From Archangium lansingense (lineage in GTDB: Bacteria > Myxococcota > Myxococcia > Myxococcales > Myxococcaceae), in the NCBI RefSeq assembly GCF_026626635.1, contig NZ_JAPNKA010000001.1:1302001-1366000 (forward strand): 64,000 nt of DNA, in the 5' to 3' direction. This document shows, one piece after another, positions 55,895 to 64,000 of the stretch. Position 1 is the first letter of the stretch. Every line of letters begins with the position of its first letter. The notes beneath the pieces were generated by a model that was not told where the DNA came from, ran no database searches, and saw only the letters and a program-made list of their open reading frames with translations. Both the position numbers and the translations under genes were made by a program.

Positions 55895-58309
55895 CTAGGG
55901 GAAGTTGTCAGCGCTTAGTCCCGGGGGTTCACCCTCGGTCTCGGGCTCGCGCAGCACGGTGAGGATGGGCCGGGCATTCGCCAGTGATGGCGCGAAGAGG
56001 GAGGGCTGCTCGGGGTCCGCGAACACCTCCGCGAAGTCCTCGGGCGCCAGCGCTCGCACCAGCCGGGCGGCGAAGGTCTCACGGAGCTGCCGCGCATAGA
56101 ACTCGGCGTCATAGTCCCGAGGATCTCCGCCGTTGTCGCCGGCCTCCGGCTCGGGCAACAGTGCCGCACGCCCTCCCACCGCTCGATAGACCCGGACCTG
56201 CTCGCCGGAAGCCCAGTGCTTCTGTCCGCTCGCCAGCATGGCCTCGTAGGGCAGCTCACGCCTGCGCGCGGCGAGATACTGCTCCGGCGTCTTCGTCAGC
56301 CTCACGTGTGCCGCCACACTCAAGGTCGGGAGCGTCCGCCGGCGCAGCGCCGTCACGGTCTCGACATAGGCTCCCCGCACGCCCGGGATGTCGCCCGCGA
56401 GCAAGCAGCGCAGCGCTCGGCGCAGGAAGTCCTCCCCGAAGGGCTCCGCCCGGCTGGAGCGGAACGCCACGCCGCGCAGGATGAGCGCTCCATCATAGGG
56501 CTGCAGCGCGTAGTTCTTCGGTTCATGCGAGAGCATCGCGGCGTAGCGTCCGTCGAACTCGAGACGGACCTTGGGGGGCAGCAGTTCCGCGACCTCCGAG
56601 ACCACGCGCCGCTCATCGGCCTCGCCCCAGCCGTCCGGCACGGAGAAGTACACACCGTCCGTGTCAGCTTCCAGCAGTGTGACGCCGCGCCGGGCCAGCT
56701 CGTTGCAGATCAACCTCAGCACCTCGCGCCCGCGCCGCGTCACCTCGTTGGCGGCGTGCACGTCCGCGAAGCGCGTGAGTCCGCCCGCGCCCAGGTAGCC
56801 ATAGGCCGAGTTGACGACGATCTTCATCGCCGCGGAGAGTGCTTCGTTCGTGTAGCGCTCTGGCGAGCCGGATGGTGCGGCGCGTGCCCGGGCCTTTGCC
56901 GCCAGCCGCTGCTCCACGAGCCGGTCCACCAGCGCGAGCATTGCGCCGAGCCGATCTCTCTTCGGCCCAATGCGGTACTCGCGCATCAGCGAGGGGTACA
57001 GGCTGGCAACGTCAGCCTTGACCACGTGCCTCGCGACACCCGTGGCGAACAGGTGGAGCGCCGCTCCGCTGTGAGGAGTGCCGTCGCCCGGCTCATGGGC
57101 TGGCAGTGCGGCCCCCTCCCGGAGATAGGCGCGCACGAGCATTGGGTCGATGACGCCGGTGGCGGGCCCCGCATCCGCGAGGCGCTCGTAGCGGCGCGGT
57201 GCCATGCGAGCCAGTGCAAAGGCAGCCCCACCGAGCATGCGTGCCAGTCCGGCGGCCTCCGTCACGTCGTCGCGGGCGTAGCGCCGCACGCGCTCGGGGT
57301 TGCTGCCGAAGACCTCATAGACCTGGGCCCCCGGAATGTGCTCCCGCTCGGGGCTCGAGAGACCCAGGTGCTGCGCGACGGCCTTGAGCCCATGTCCAGG
57401 CAGCTCCCGGGTCGAGAAGTCGTGCCGCCGCACGGCATCCAGTGTGTCGATGAACTCGCGGCCGGGAACCGTGTACCGCGCGCGGCGCATCGCATCGTGG
57501 CCGGGCCCTCCTCGTCCGGGGGCAGCCCCACGAGCAGCCGGGCGCTGCCGCAGGCCTGGTGTTCCGGCACGTCCCAGCGCGAGCGTCACGCCGAGCAACC
57601 GCGCACGGTGGGCGAGGAACGGCAGATCGAAGCCGTGCAGGTTGTGGTTCTCAATCACGTCCGGGTCGATGGCGCGCACCCGCGCGACCAGACGCTGGAG
57701 GAGGTCGGCCTCGGCGGCATCGCTGTCGCCATGGGCTTCGAGGGTATCGGTCTTGCCGTCCGCATCCCGAATCGCCACGAGGAAGATGCGGTCGTGCTGA
57801 GGCTCCAGCCCGGTGGTCTCGAGATCGAACTGCATGCGGCGCAGGTCATCGAACCCGAGGTCGCGAAAATACGTGCGTCCGGACGCGACGAGGTACTGCT
57901 CCTCGGGGGGCAGCGAGAGCACCGCGTGGGCGCCCAGCTCCCGCAGGTTCCCGACCGGGTGGCCGAGTCGCCGCGCGGCGCCCTGGAGCACGGCTGTGGC
58001 CAGCATGCGCCCATCGTCCGCACGCACCACATAGCGGAGCGCGCCGGGTCCCTCCAACTCCTGCCAGGTTACCCGGTGCGGCGCGGGCCCTTCGTGCTCG
58101 GGCCGGAGCCTCGCGCCGAGGTGCGTCAGGTTCTCCAGCGAGGCGAGCAGCAGCCAGGGGCGAAAGCGCACATCCTCGCGCACGAGCGCGCCACTTCCGG
58201 GCAGCCGTCGCCATACGAAGGCACGCCCATCAGGCTCCGCCCAGACCGAGACGATGCCCGGCGTGGGATCCCATCCCCAGAGCCACTCGTCCTCCCGCGC
58301 GTGGGCCAT
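55895..58309 (-). CDS. polB: Family B DNA polymerase (PolB/Pol II-like)
   Basis: The 804-residue protein has a full set of family B motifs. Exonuclease: Exo I FDLETTGL, Exo II NHNLHGFDLPF, Exo III YARDDV. Polymerase: motif A DVASLYPS, motif B KIVVNSAYGYLG, motif C EADTDGVYFS. Proofreading and synthesis should both be active. Its length is close to E. coli Pol II (783). Such enzymes act in repair and replication restart after DNA damage. The stretch at about 245-270 is Arg/Gly-rich and looks like a linker inserted between Exo II and Exo III. ATG start 10 bp after the reductase stop suggests co-transcription. The symbol is by family; it could be an archaeal-like PolB paralogue. Confidence 0.9.
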   Translation of the reverse strand: MAHAREDEWLWGWDPTPGIVSVWAEPDGRAFVWRRLPGSGALVREDVRFRPWLLLASLENLTHLGARLRPEHEGPAPHRVTWQELEGPGALRYVVRADDGRMLATAVLQGAARRLGHPVGNLRELGAHAVLSLPPEEQYLVASGRTYFRDLGFDDLRRMQFDLETTGLEPQHDRIFLVAIRDADGKTDTLEAHGDSDAAEADLLQRLVARVRAIDPDVIENHNLHGFDLPFLAHRARLLGVTLALGRAGTPGLRQRPAARGAAPGRGGPGHDAMRRARYTVPGREFIDTLDAVRRHDFSTRELPGHGLKAVAQHLGLSSPEREHIPGAQVYEVFGSNPERVRRYARDDVTEAAGLARMLGGAAFALARMAPRRYERLADAGPATGVIDPMLVRAYLREGAALPAHEPGDGTPHSGAALHLFATGVARHVVKADVASLYPSLMREYRIGPKRDRLGAMLALVDRLVEQRLAAKARARAAPSGSPERYTNEALSAAMKIVVNSAYGYLGAGGLTRFADVHAANEVTRRGREVLRLICNELARRGVTLLEADTDGVYFSVPDGWGEADERRVVSEVAELLPPKVRLEFDGRYAAMLSHEPKNYALQPYDGALILRGVAFRSSRAEPFGEDFLRRALRCLLAGDIPGVRGAYVETVTALRRRTLPTLSVAAHVRLTKTPEQYLAARRRELPYEAMLASGQKHWASGEQVRVYRAVGGRAALLPEPEAGDNGGDPRDYDAEFYARQLRETFAARLVRALAPEDFAEVFADPEQPSLFAPSLANARPILTVLREPETEGEPPGLSADNFP

Positions 58310-58319
58310 CGGGGTGTCT

Positions 58320-59012
58320 TCAGTAGTTGAGGTGAATGGCCTCGCGGGCCAGTCCGCGAGCCCGCAGCGCGTCGATCACCCCCTGCACCATGCCCGACTG
58401 GCCGCAGAGGAAAGCCAGGCTGTCCTCCACCGGCTCCTCGCCGAGGTGCGCCTGCACGTAGCCGATGAGGCCCTGCCAGCCACTCGCCCCCGGCTGGCTC
58501 ACCGTGCGCACCACGCGGATGTCCGCCGCCTCCCAGTGGTGGAACTCGTCCTCGTAGGCGAAGGCCAGCGGGGTGCGTGCCCCGAAGTAGAGCGTCACCC
58601 GCCCGTAGGCACTCCGCTCCTGGCGGATGCTCTCGATGACGGAGCGGATGGGGGAGATGCCCGAGCCGGTGGCGAAGAGCAGCAGGTTCCCGCCGCGTGC
58701 GTGGCCCAGGGGGAAGCCCCGGCCCTCGGGGCGCTTGCTGGTCACCCGAGCCCCCGGCTGGAGCTTCACCAGGGCATCCACCAGCGGGCTGCCCCCCTTG
58801 AGGAGGAACTCCCAGCGGGTGCCAAAGGGCTCCGGCGGCGAGGCGATGGCGAACATTCCCTCTCCCAGCTCGGGCAGGGCCAGGCGCACGTACTGCCCCG
58901 GGGTGCGGTGGGTCCCCACCAACGGGGTACCGCCGATGTCCAGGACGAGCTCGGTGAGGCCCTCCGCCGCGGGGAGGACGGCCGCCACGGTGGTGGGGTG
59001 CCAGTCGTTCAT
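58320..59012 (-). CDS. FAD/NAD(P)-dependent oxidoreductase (ferredoxin reductase fold)
   Basis: A 230-residue protein with the FNR-type layout. An N-terminal beta-barrel binds FAD (RTPGQYVRLALP, then FAIASPP). The NAD(P) domain has LLFATGSGISPIRSVI and LYFGARTP, ending with FLCGQSGMVQGV. There is no 2Fe-2S cysteine cluster, so it needs a separate electron acceptor. ATG at 59012 is chosen; upstream codons have no ribosome site and cross the divergent promoter region. It is probably co-transcribed with the DNA polymerase gene, with no clear functional link. Confidence 0.85.
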   Translation of the reverse strand: MNDWHPTTVAAVLPAAEGLTELVLDIGGTPLVGTHRTPGQYVRLALPELGEGMFAIASPPEPFGTRWEFLLKGGSPLVDALVKLQPGARVTSKRPEGRGFPLGHARGGNLLLFATGSGISPIRSVIESIRQERSAYGRVTLYFGARTPLAFAYEDEFHHWEAADIRVVRTVSQPGASGWQGLIGYVQAHLGEEPVEDSLAFLCGQSGMVQGVIDALRARGLAREAIHLNY

Positions 59013-59070
59013 GTCGATCCCTGGTTTAACCCGGACCCGGTCCGCCGTCGCCCTTTGATACTCTGGGGGC

Positions 59071-59835
59071 GTGAAGACCCTGCTCTGGTTGGTGTTGTTC
59101 CTCATCGGGCTGGCGGGCGTGGCGCTGCCGGCCCTCTACCTCCATACCGCCAGCAAGCTGCCCCAGCTGGAGACTGAGTTCGACCTGGAGAAGCAGCTGC
59201 GCCACTCCATCGAAGGCGAGCGGATGAGCCTTCAGGCCGGCACTTTCGACCGCAAGCGGTCCATTGCCTACACCCGGCCGGACTTCTCGCGCCTGCCCAA
59301 GGACCTGGTGGCCCTCTACATCTCGCAGCTCGGGTGCCCCACCTACTTCCAGACGCGGCGCGAGGACGGTGCGAAGTGGGCCTGGCGCCTCTTCTCCGTG
59401 GTCACCTTCGGCACTGAGCCCCCAGGGGATGGGGTCTGCGAGCGGCTCATCGCCGCACGGCTCGCCACGGCGCTGGGCATCTCGGGCGCGCTGGAGCAGG
59501 CGGTGGCGGCCAACCGGCTGCACTCCTTCCTCCAGAAGGACCAGCTCATCGCCTATGACCTGTCCACCCTCTACTTCGACCGGGGCGTGGTGGGCGTGGA
59601 GGACGCGGCCTTCAAGGTCTTCGGGCGCGAGCTGGACACGCTCAAGCTGTCGGAGATGGCCGAGCTGGCGCTCACCCTGCCGCCGCACAACATGTACGGG
59701 GATGCGCTCGTGTGCCGCAACGCGAGCCTCATCCGGCAGAACCGGGACGTGCTGCTGCTGGACCTGGCGGGCTTCAAGCTGGTGACCGAGGAGCGGGCGC
59801 GCACCGCCATGGCCCAGCCCGTCATCTGCCGCTGA
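59071..59835 (+). CDS. Degenerate GT51 transglycosylase-like membrane protein
   Basis: The 254-residue protein has an N-terminal signal-anchor (LLWLVLFLIGLAGVALPALYL). Its second half follows the end of peptidoglycan glycosyltransferase (GT51) domains: DAAFKVFGRELDTLKLSEMA, then ALTLPPHNMYGD and VTEERARTAMAQPV. The catalytic EDxxFxxH segment of the first half is absent (QLGCPTYFQT in its place), so it is unlikely to polymerise glycan. It may be a structural or regulatory derivative. GTG start with CTGGGGG upstream; divergent from the reductase gene with about 60 bp between. The assignment is by pattern and moderate. Confidence 0.65.
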   Translation: MKTLLWLVLFLIGLAGVALPALYLHTASKLPQLETEFDLEKQLRHSIEGERMSLQAGTFDRKRSIAYTRPDFSRLPKDLVALYISQLGCPTYFQTRREDGAKWAWRLFSVVTFGTEPPGDGVCERLIAARLATALGISGALEQAVAANRLHSFLQKDQLIAYDLSTLYFDRGVVGVEDAAFKVFGRELDTLKLSEMAELALTLPPHNMYGDALVCRNASLIRQNRDVLLLDLAGFKLVTEERARTAMAQPVICR

Positions 59836-59844
59836 GTGGGGACG

Positions 59845-59869
59845 GGGGATCTGGCGCGGGCCAGGCCCC
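59845..59869. terminator. Possible bidirectional hairpin between convergent genes
   Basis: GGGGATCTGGC can pair with GCCAGGCCCC around a short loop between the GT51-like gene and the convergent kinase gene. The stem is imperfect and has no T-tract. Confidence 0.35.
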
Positions 59870-59872
59870 TCT

Positions 59873-61627
59873 TCACTTGCGGCGCAGGAAGAACTTCTCC
59901 CAGCCGTCCAGCTCCCGGGCGACCTTGCGGCGCTCCTCGGAAGTCGTGGCCGCCTCGGCCTTCTTGCGGATGTCCTCGAGCATGCGGCGCGTGGCGGGGC
60001 TGAGCTTCTGGCCGGACTGGGCGAGCGTGTCGATGTCCTTGTCCAGCTTGCGAATGCGGTTGATCAGCGCGGCTTGGGTGATGACTCGCTTCACCGGCTC
60101 GGCGGGAGTCACCGTGGCACCCGCCGGCTGGACGTGGTTGTCCGGGTGCTCCGTCGCGTCGGCATGCTGCACCGGGGTGCCTGCGTCGGGCGTCGCGGCC
60201 GGGGGCGGCGTCTGCTGCGCCAGGCCCGCATCCGGGGTGGGCTCCACCACTGGTGGGGGCTGAGGCTGAGGCTGGGGCTGGGGCTTCACCGGTTCCGGGG
60301 GCGCGGTGACCACCTGCGGAGGGGTGGGGGTGGTGGTGGGCTCCCCGCGCAGGGCGAGCGCGAGGCCTCCGCCCACGGCCACCAGGGCCAGTGCTCCCGC
60401 GCCCATGAGCAGCCGCCGCGAGGACGGATTGCCGCCGGTGGGGCGCGGCCCCTCGGGCTGGGGCTCCGGCTTCTTCACCGGCTCGGGCGTTGGGCGAGGC
60501 TCGGGCTTGACGGGCTCGGCGGGCGCCAGGGCCTCCGGGGAGGCCTCACGGGCAGGCTCGCGGATGGGAGGCTTGGGCTGGGCGGTCGCCGGCTGGCTGA
60601 GGGTGTCGCGCAGCCGCTGGAGCTGGCGGCGCAGCTGCTCGGCGGAACCGGGGCGCGCCTCCGGGTCCTTGGTGAGCATCTGCAGGATGAAGGCGTCGAG
60701 CGCGGCGGGCAGCTCGGGGACGAAGTCCGAGGGCCTCGGCGGCCGCGCGTCCACGTGCTTCATCAGCAGATCCACCGGCGAGGTGCCGGTGAAGGGCAGC
60801 CGGCCGGTGACCATCTCGAAGGCCACCACGCCCAGGGCGTAGAGGTCCGTCATGGGCCCCACGGGCTGGCCCCGGGCCTGCTCGGGCGCCATGTACTCCG
60901 GGGTGCCCACCACCATGTCCGTGCGCGTCTGCGCGGTGCGTCCGGTGGGCAGGCCCATCTTCGCCAGGCCGAAGTCCAGCAGCTTCACGTAGCGCGAGCC
61001 GTCCGGCTGCTTCACCAGGAAGATGTTGCTCGGCTTGAGGTCGCGGTGGACGACGCCGGCCCCGTGCGCGGCTCCCAGCGCGCTGAGCACCTCGTCGAGG
61101 ATCTCCAGTGCCTCGGGCACCGGCAGCCGGTTCTTCTCCGTCAGGTGCGCATCGAGGGCCACGCCCTCGAGGTACTCCATGATGATGTACTGGCGCCCGT
61201 CGGGCACCTGGCCGAAGCCGAAGATGTCGACGATGCCGCGGTGGCGGATGGCGTTGACGGCCCGGGCCTCGGCCAGCAGGCGCGCCACCTGCTCCTCGGC
61301 CGCGGCCAGCTCCGGGCGCAGCACCTTCACCGCCACGCGCTTGCCGATCAGCGGCTGGATGCCTTCGTACACCAGGCCCATGCCACCCACGCCGATGCGC
61401 TGGCGCAGCTCGTACTCGCCCACCTTCAGCCCGGTGAGCGGATCCTGCGCGGAGGAGTCATCCATCACGTGCACCGTCATCCCGGGCGAGGTCCGCCGTG
61501 CGCCTCCCATGTCGCCGCTGAAGGGCGAGAGCGAGGCGTCGAGCAGCACGGTGCCATCGCGTGGGCAGATATCCGTGTCCGCCGGCACGGAGAGACCGCA
61601 GGTTTCGCAAGTACGGGAGTCAGCCAT
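59873..61627 (-). CDS. Zinc-ribbon transmembrane Ser/Thr protein kinase
   Basis: A 584-residue kinase. The N-terminal 30 residues have a zinc-ribbon-like CETCG...DICPRDG. The Hanks kinase (about 65-335) has GVGGMG, VAVKVL, HRDLKPSN (Asp196), DFG and APE, so it is predicted active. A Pro/Glu-rich linker leads to one membrane helix (about 405-425, LLMGAGALALVAVGGGLAL). The outer part is a Pro/Gln repeat (QPQPQPQPPP) plus a short helical C-terminal domain (about 520-584). The kinase is cytoplasmic and the tail periplasmic, where it may sense the envelope. The gene is transcribed alone, about 90 bp after the glycine-rich lipoprotein gene. Confidence 0.9.
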   Translation of the reverse strand: MADSRTCETCGLSVPADTDICPRDGTVLLDASLSPFSGDMGGARRTSPGMTVHVMDDSSAQDPLTGLKVGEYELRQRIGVGGMGLVYEGIQPLIGKRVAVKVLRPELAAAEEQVARLLAEARAVNAIRHRGIVDIFGFGQVPDGRQYIIMEYLEGVALDAHLTEKNRLPVPEALEILDEVLSALGAAHGAGVVHRDLKPSNIFLVKQPDGSRYVKLLDFGLAKMGLPTGRTAQTRTDMVVGTPEYMAPEQARGQPVGPMTDLYALGVVAFEMVTGRLPFTGTSPVDLLMKHVDARPPRPSDFVPELPAALDAFILQMLTKDPEARPGSAEQLRRQLQRLRDTLSQPATAQPKPPIREPAREASPEALAPAEPVKPEPRPTPEPVKKPEPQPEGPRPTGGNPSSRRLLMGAGALALVAVGGGLALALRGEPTTTPTPPQVVTAPPEPVKPQPQPQPQPPPVVEPTPDAGLAQQTPPPAATPDAGTPVQHADATEHPDNHVQPAGATVTPAEPVKRVITQAALINRIRKLDKDIDTLAQSGQKLSPATRRMLEDIRKKAEAATTSEERRKVARELDGWEKFFLRRK

Positions 61628-61714
61628 CGGGGAAGTGCCCCCAGGGTAGCAGACCGGGAGCGGATTCCCACAAGCGGGCGAGCAGCCAGGGGGGACCCGC
61701 CCGGTCGTGCCCCG

Positions 61715-63298
61715 TCAGGGGGACGTGGCGGGGCAGTGGTGGAAGTCCGCCTGGAGTACGTCCGTGATGGTGCGTCCGGGGCCGGTGCCGGGCGTGCCGG
61801 CGGGCCCTCGGGTGAGGCGCGTGTCCTTCTGGGTGAGGGACGAGGTGGACGTACACCAGGCTCCCACGGACGGGCCGCCGCCGCCGTTTCCGCCGTGGCC
61901 CCCATTGCCGCCCTTGCCCCCATTGCCGCCCTTGCCGCCCGTGCCTCCGGTGGAGGTCACGTTGCTGTTCGTCGTCGTGTTCGCCAGGCCACCGGGTCCT
62001 CCCACACCACCGGTGCTGCCAAGGCCGCCCTTTCCGCCGTCTCCGCCCTTACCCCCTCCCACCGTGCTCAGGGTGCAGCTCTCCATCTCCACGTGCCCGT
62101 TGACGAGCAGCAAGGCGATGGAGGCCCCACCGCTCTGGCCGCCCTTGCCGCCCTGGCCAGGGCAACCGCCAGCGCCTCCGCCTCCGCCTCCGCCTCCCTT
62201 GGACGTGCCCAAGGTGTTCATCGTGCAGTAGCCGCCCCCACCCCCACCTCCGCCCGCGCCCCCGGACGTGCCCACCGTGCCAGCCGTTCCGGTGCTCGCG
62301 CGCCAGGTTCCACCCTCCAGCACGCCGGTGCCATCGCCCGGGTCACCGTTCGGTCCATCGCTCCCATGGAAGCCATCCTGCCCGGCGGTGCCTGGTATGC
62401 CCGTGCAGACGCAGTTCGTGTCGGAACAGGTGGGGGGGTAGTGGTTCTGCGCGCCGGTTCCCCCATCCGCGGAAGGAGCACCGCCCGTTCCGTTGGTGGC
62501 GAGGGCATTAGCGGTACCGCCCTTGCCCCCTGTTCCTCCGTGGTAGGTGCCACACACGCTGGAGCCAGGCGTGCCACCCTGGGCCTGCAGCATGTCCGCC
62601 TCGATGGGCTTCGCGGGCTGGCCGCCATCCGCGGCGTGCGGGATGTCACTGGAGTCGTCGCCCGGCTTGCCAGCCGAGCCAGCTCCGGCCGCCATCTCCA
62701 CATGGCGCAGCTGCACGTCGTTCGAGTCCAGCACCCGCAGGCCGATGGAGGGGGCTCCGGGGTCGGTGCTGGTCGTGGAGGAGATGCGCAGCCGCTCCAG
62801 CGTGACACCCGCGTCCAGCCTGTTCACCGTCAGGCCGATGTTGTTGCCGTTGAGCCGGGTGATGTTGTCGGCGCTGCGCTTCCACTCCCCCTCCAGGCCG
62901 GCATAGCCACCGTAGAGGGAGACGGGCACGTTCAGCTCCAGCCCCGGCTCGTTGTAGTCACCCTTGGCCAGGTAGAGCACCTTGCCTTCGGTGGCGGCGC
63001 GCGGCAGGGCGTACTTGAGGGTCTTGAACGGGGCCTGCGACGTCCCGGGATTGACGTCGTCCAGGCCCCGGGCGGGGTCCACGAAGAAGCCGCCATCGGC
63101 CATGCCGTCGATGCCGTCGCAGTTGGCATCGTGGAAGAGATCATCCGGAGGGTCCACCGCCGCGGTGTTGCAAGTGGAGGGCTGGCAGCGCCCGGCATTC
63201 ACGCAGTCGTCGAACGCCGCGTCGAAGTTGTAGCAGCCGGTGGAACCCAGCAGCGTCAGCGTGAGCGCCGCGGCGAGAGGCTTCTTCTTCTCGAACAT
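61715..63298 (-). CDS. Glycine-rich lipoprotein with DUF1565-like beta-helix
   Basis: The 527-residue protein has a lipobox (LLGSTGC, about Cys22) and then a Cys-rich linker (CVNAGRCQPSTC). A segment of the DUF1565 beta-helix type follows (FFVDPARGLDDVNPGTSQAPFKTL, about 70-93), with strand-rich repeats to about 200. The rest is dominated by Gly-Gly-X runs (GGTGGKGGNGGKGGNGG), like PGRS or collagen-like proteins, with paired Cys at intervals. It is a cell-surface protein, perhaps for adhesion or matrix. The ATG at 63298 has GAGGA 6 bases upstream; a GTG at 63310 is less likely. Confidence 0.78.
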   Translation of the reverse strand: MFEKKKPLAAALTLTLLGSTGCYNFDAAFDDCVNAGRCQPSTCNTAAVDPPDDLFHDANCDGIDGMADGGFFVDPARGLDDVNPGTSQAPFKTLKYALPRAATEGKVLYLAKGDYNEPGLELNVPVSLYGGYAGLEGEWKRSADNITRLNGNNIGLTVNRLDAGVTLERLRISSTTSTDPGAPSIGLRVLDSNDVQLRHVEMAAGAGSAGKPGDDSSDIPHAADGGQPAKPIEADMLQAQGGTPGSSVCGTYHGGTGGKGGTANALATNGTGGAPSADGGTGAQNHYPPTCSDTNCVCTGIPGTAGQDGFHGSDGPNGDPGDGTGVLEGGTWRASTGTAGTVGTSGGAGGGGGGGGYCTMNTLGTSKGGGGGGGGAGGCPGQGGKGGQSGGASIALLLVNGHVEMESCTLSTVGGGKGGDGGKGGLGSTGGVGGPGGLANTTTNSNVTSTGGTGGKGGNGGKGGNGGHGGNGGGGPSVGAWCTSTSSLTQKDTRLTRGPAGTPGTGPGRTITDVLQADFHHCPATSP

Positions 63299-63306
63299 GT
63301 GAGTCC

Positions 63307-64000
63307 TCACGGTAGCGTTCCGGCCACGCCTACCATTCCGCCCCCGTTGCCTACGGAGGCAGTGGGCCGCACCAGCACGGGCTCGCCCTTGTCCTTGCCA
63401 GACAGCAGATAGATGAGTCCGGTTGTCACCACGCCGACCGCGCCCACCCCGAAGGATACCTGGCTCAGCAGCTGCGAGCGCTTGCCCGAGTCGCGCAGCC
63501 GGGCGCCGTCTTCGGGACCGGACACTCTGTGCTCCTTGAGGGCGGTGTAGTCATTGGTCGCCTGCACGTAGAAGACCGTGCCCACGCCCAGCAGTACCGC
63601 GCCACCGGCAGCGGGCAGCCACGCCCAGCCCGGCGCGCTCGAGCGCGAGGCCGTCAGCTCCGGCCGCGGCTGCACCGGCTGGACGGGAGTGGGGGTGGTG
63701 GGCTGGGGCTGCACCTCGACGACGGGCTCCGAGGACGGGCGCAGCGCGCGGCGCACCGGGGGCATCACCTTGTCGCTGGCCTGGGTGAGCGCGTCGAGCA
63801 GCTGGTCCTCGCGCACGCCCGGCACGTAGTGCTCGGAGAGCTGCTCACCGTCGCGCGTGGCGTAGGCCTTCAGGCCCACCCGGTAGCCGCTGAGGAACTG
63901 CACCAGCTCGGCGATCATCACCACGTCAGCCTGGGCGGCCTCGCCCAACGTAATCCGGCAGGCAGCCTCCATGCGGTTGCACCCGAGCACCGTCTTGCGC
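63307..64000 (-). CDS. Membrane protein of unknown function (partial, start outside window)
   Basis: The frame is open to the window end, so only the C-terminal 230 residues are seen. LGEAAQADVVMIAELVQF in the first part resembles the TolB-like or level-sensing domains of myxobacterial proteins that score gene or ligand dosage. A Pro/Gln linker (EVQPQPTTPTPVQPVQP) and two hydrophobic helices (about WAWLPAAGGAVLLGVGTVFY and VSFGVGAVGVVTTGLIYLL) follow. It ends 8 bp before the glycine-rich lipoprotein ATG, so the two are probably one operon. Confidence 0.65.
   Translation of the reverse strand, partial: RKTVLGCNRMEAACRITLGEAAQADVVMIAELVQFLSGYRVGLKAYATRDGEQLSEHYVPGVREDQLLDALTQASDKVMPPVRRALRPSSEPVVEVQPQPTTPTPVQPVQPRPELTASRSSAPGWAWLPAAGGAVLLGVGTVFYVQATNDYTALKEHRVSGPEDGARLRDSGKRSQLLSQVSFGVGAVGVVTTGLIYLLSGKDKGEPVLVRPTASVGNGGGMVGVAGTLP

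Noticed and set aside
1..64000. tRNA, rRNA, phage or insertion-sequence genes
   Set aside because: I looked for tRNA-like cloverleaf ends, transposase motifs and integrases and saw none that I could support.

Overview
The window is about 64 kb of very GC-rich DNA with dense coding and strong third-position GC. Several features point to a myxobacterium of the Cystobacterineae (Archangium, Cystobacter or Melittangium-like): many Ser/Thr kinases and sensor histidine kinases, a polymorphic AHH-nuclease toxin with an Imm11-type immunity gene, lipoproteins of myxobacterial type, a large hybrid NRPS-PKS locus, and a short palindromic repeat of the CCCTCTCCCTCYGGGAGAGGG type scattered between genes. 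The genus is inferred, not proven.

Layout. 1-9.6 kb: signalling and housekeeping genes (end of a receiver-like sensor gene, a FIST sensor protein, a five-heme lipoprotein cytochrome, a membrane histidine kinase, a RapA/SNF2-type ATPase, a PAS-PAS histidine kinase). 9.7-11.6 kb: a toxin/immunity pair. 11.9-18.1 kb: small conserved genes of unknown function, an MsbA-like ABC exporter and a DnaJ chaperone. 18.4-21.6 kb: a Ser/Thr kinase fused to an MshEN-type domain and receiver-like domains. 21.7-50.7 kb: a biosynthetic operon on the minus strand. 50.8-64 kb: a PRC-barrel-like protein, an LpoA-like lipoprotein with a WD40 partner, a family B DNA polymerase, a flavin reductase, a degenerate GT51-like protein, a zinc-ribbon Ser/Thr kinase, a glycine-rich lipoprotein and the end of a further gene.

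The biosynthetic operon reads, in transcription order: FAAL-ACP-C; SyrP/TauD-type hydroxylase; C(inactive)-A-PCP; KS-AT-KR-DH-ACP-E(inactive); C-A(aromatic)-PCP-C-A(Ser)-PCP-E; MATE exporter; penicillin-acylase-family lipoprotein; C(inactive)-A remnant-luciferase-like monooxygenase. Genes overlap by 4 bp or lie within about 100 bp. The logic suggests a fatty-acylated peptide-polyketide: a lipid start, a hydroxylated first residue, one malonyl extension reduced and dehydrated to an enoyl unit (a vinylogous amino acid), an aromatic residue and D-Ser. No thioesterase or terminal reductase is visible. A MATE pump beside an exported acylase recalls acyl-prodrug export and periplasmic de-acylation (ClbM/ClbP in colibactin, PvdQ in pyoverdine). 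The product is not one I recognise.

The palindromic repeat occurs at eight loci, four of them inverted pairs (REPIN-like). Two copies sit in frame in the same linker of both adenylation domains of one NRPS, and another copy supplies the C-terminal codons and stop of the FAAL protein.
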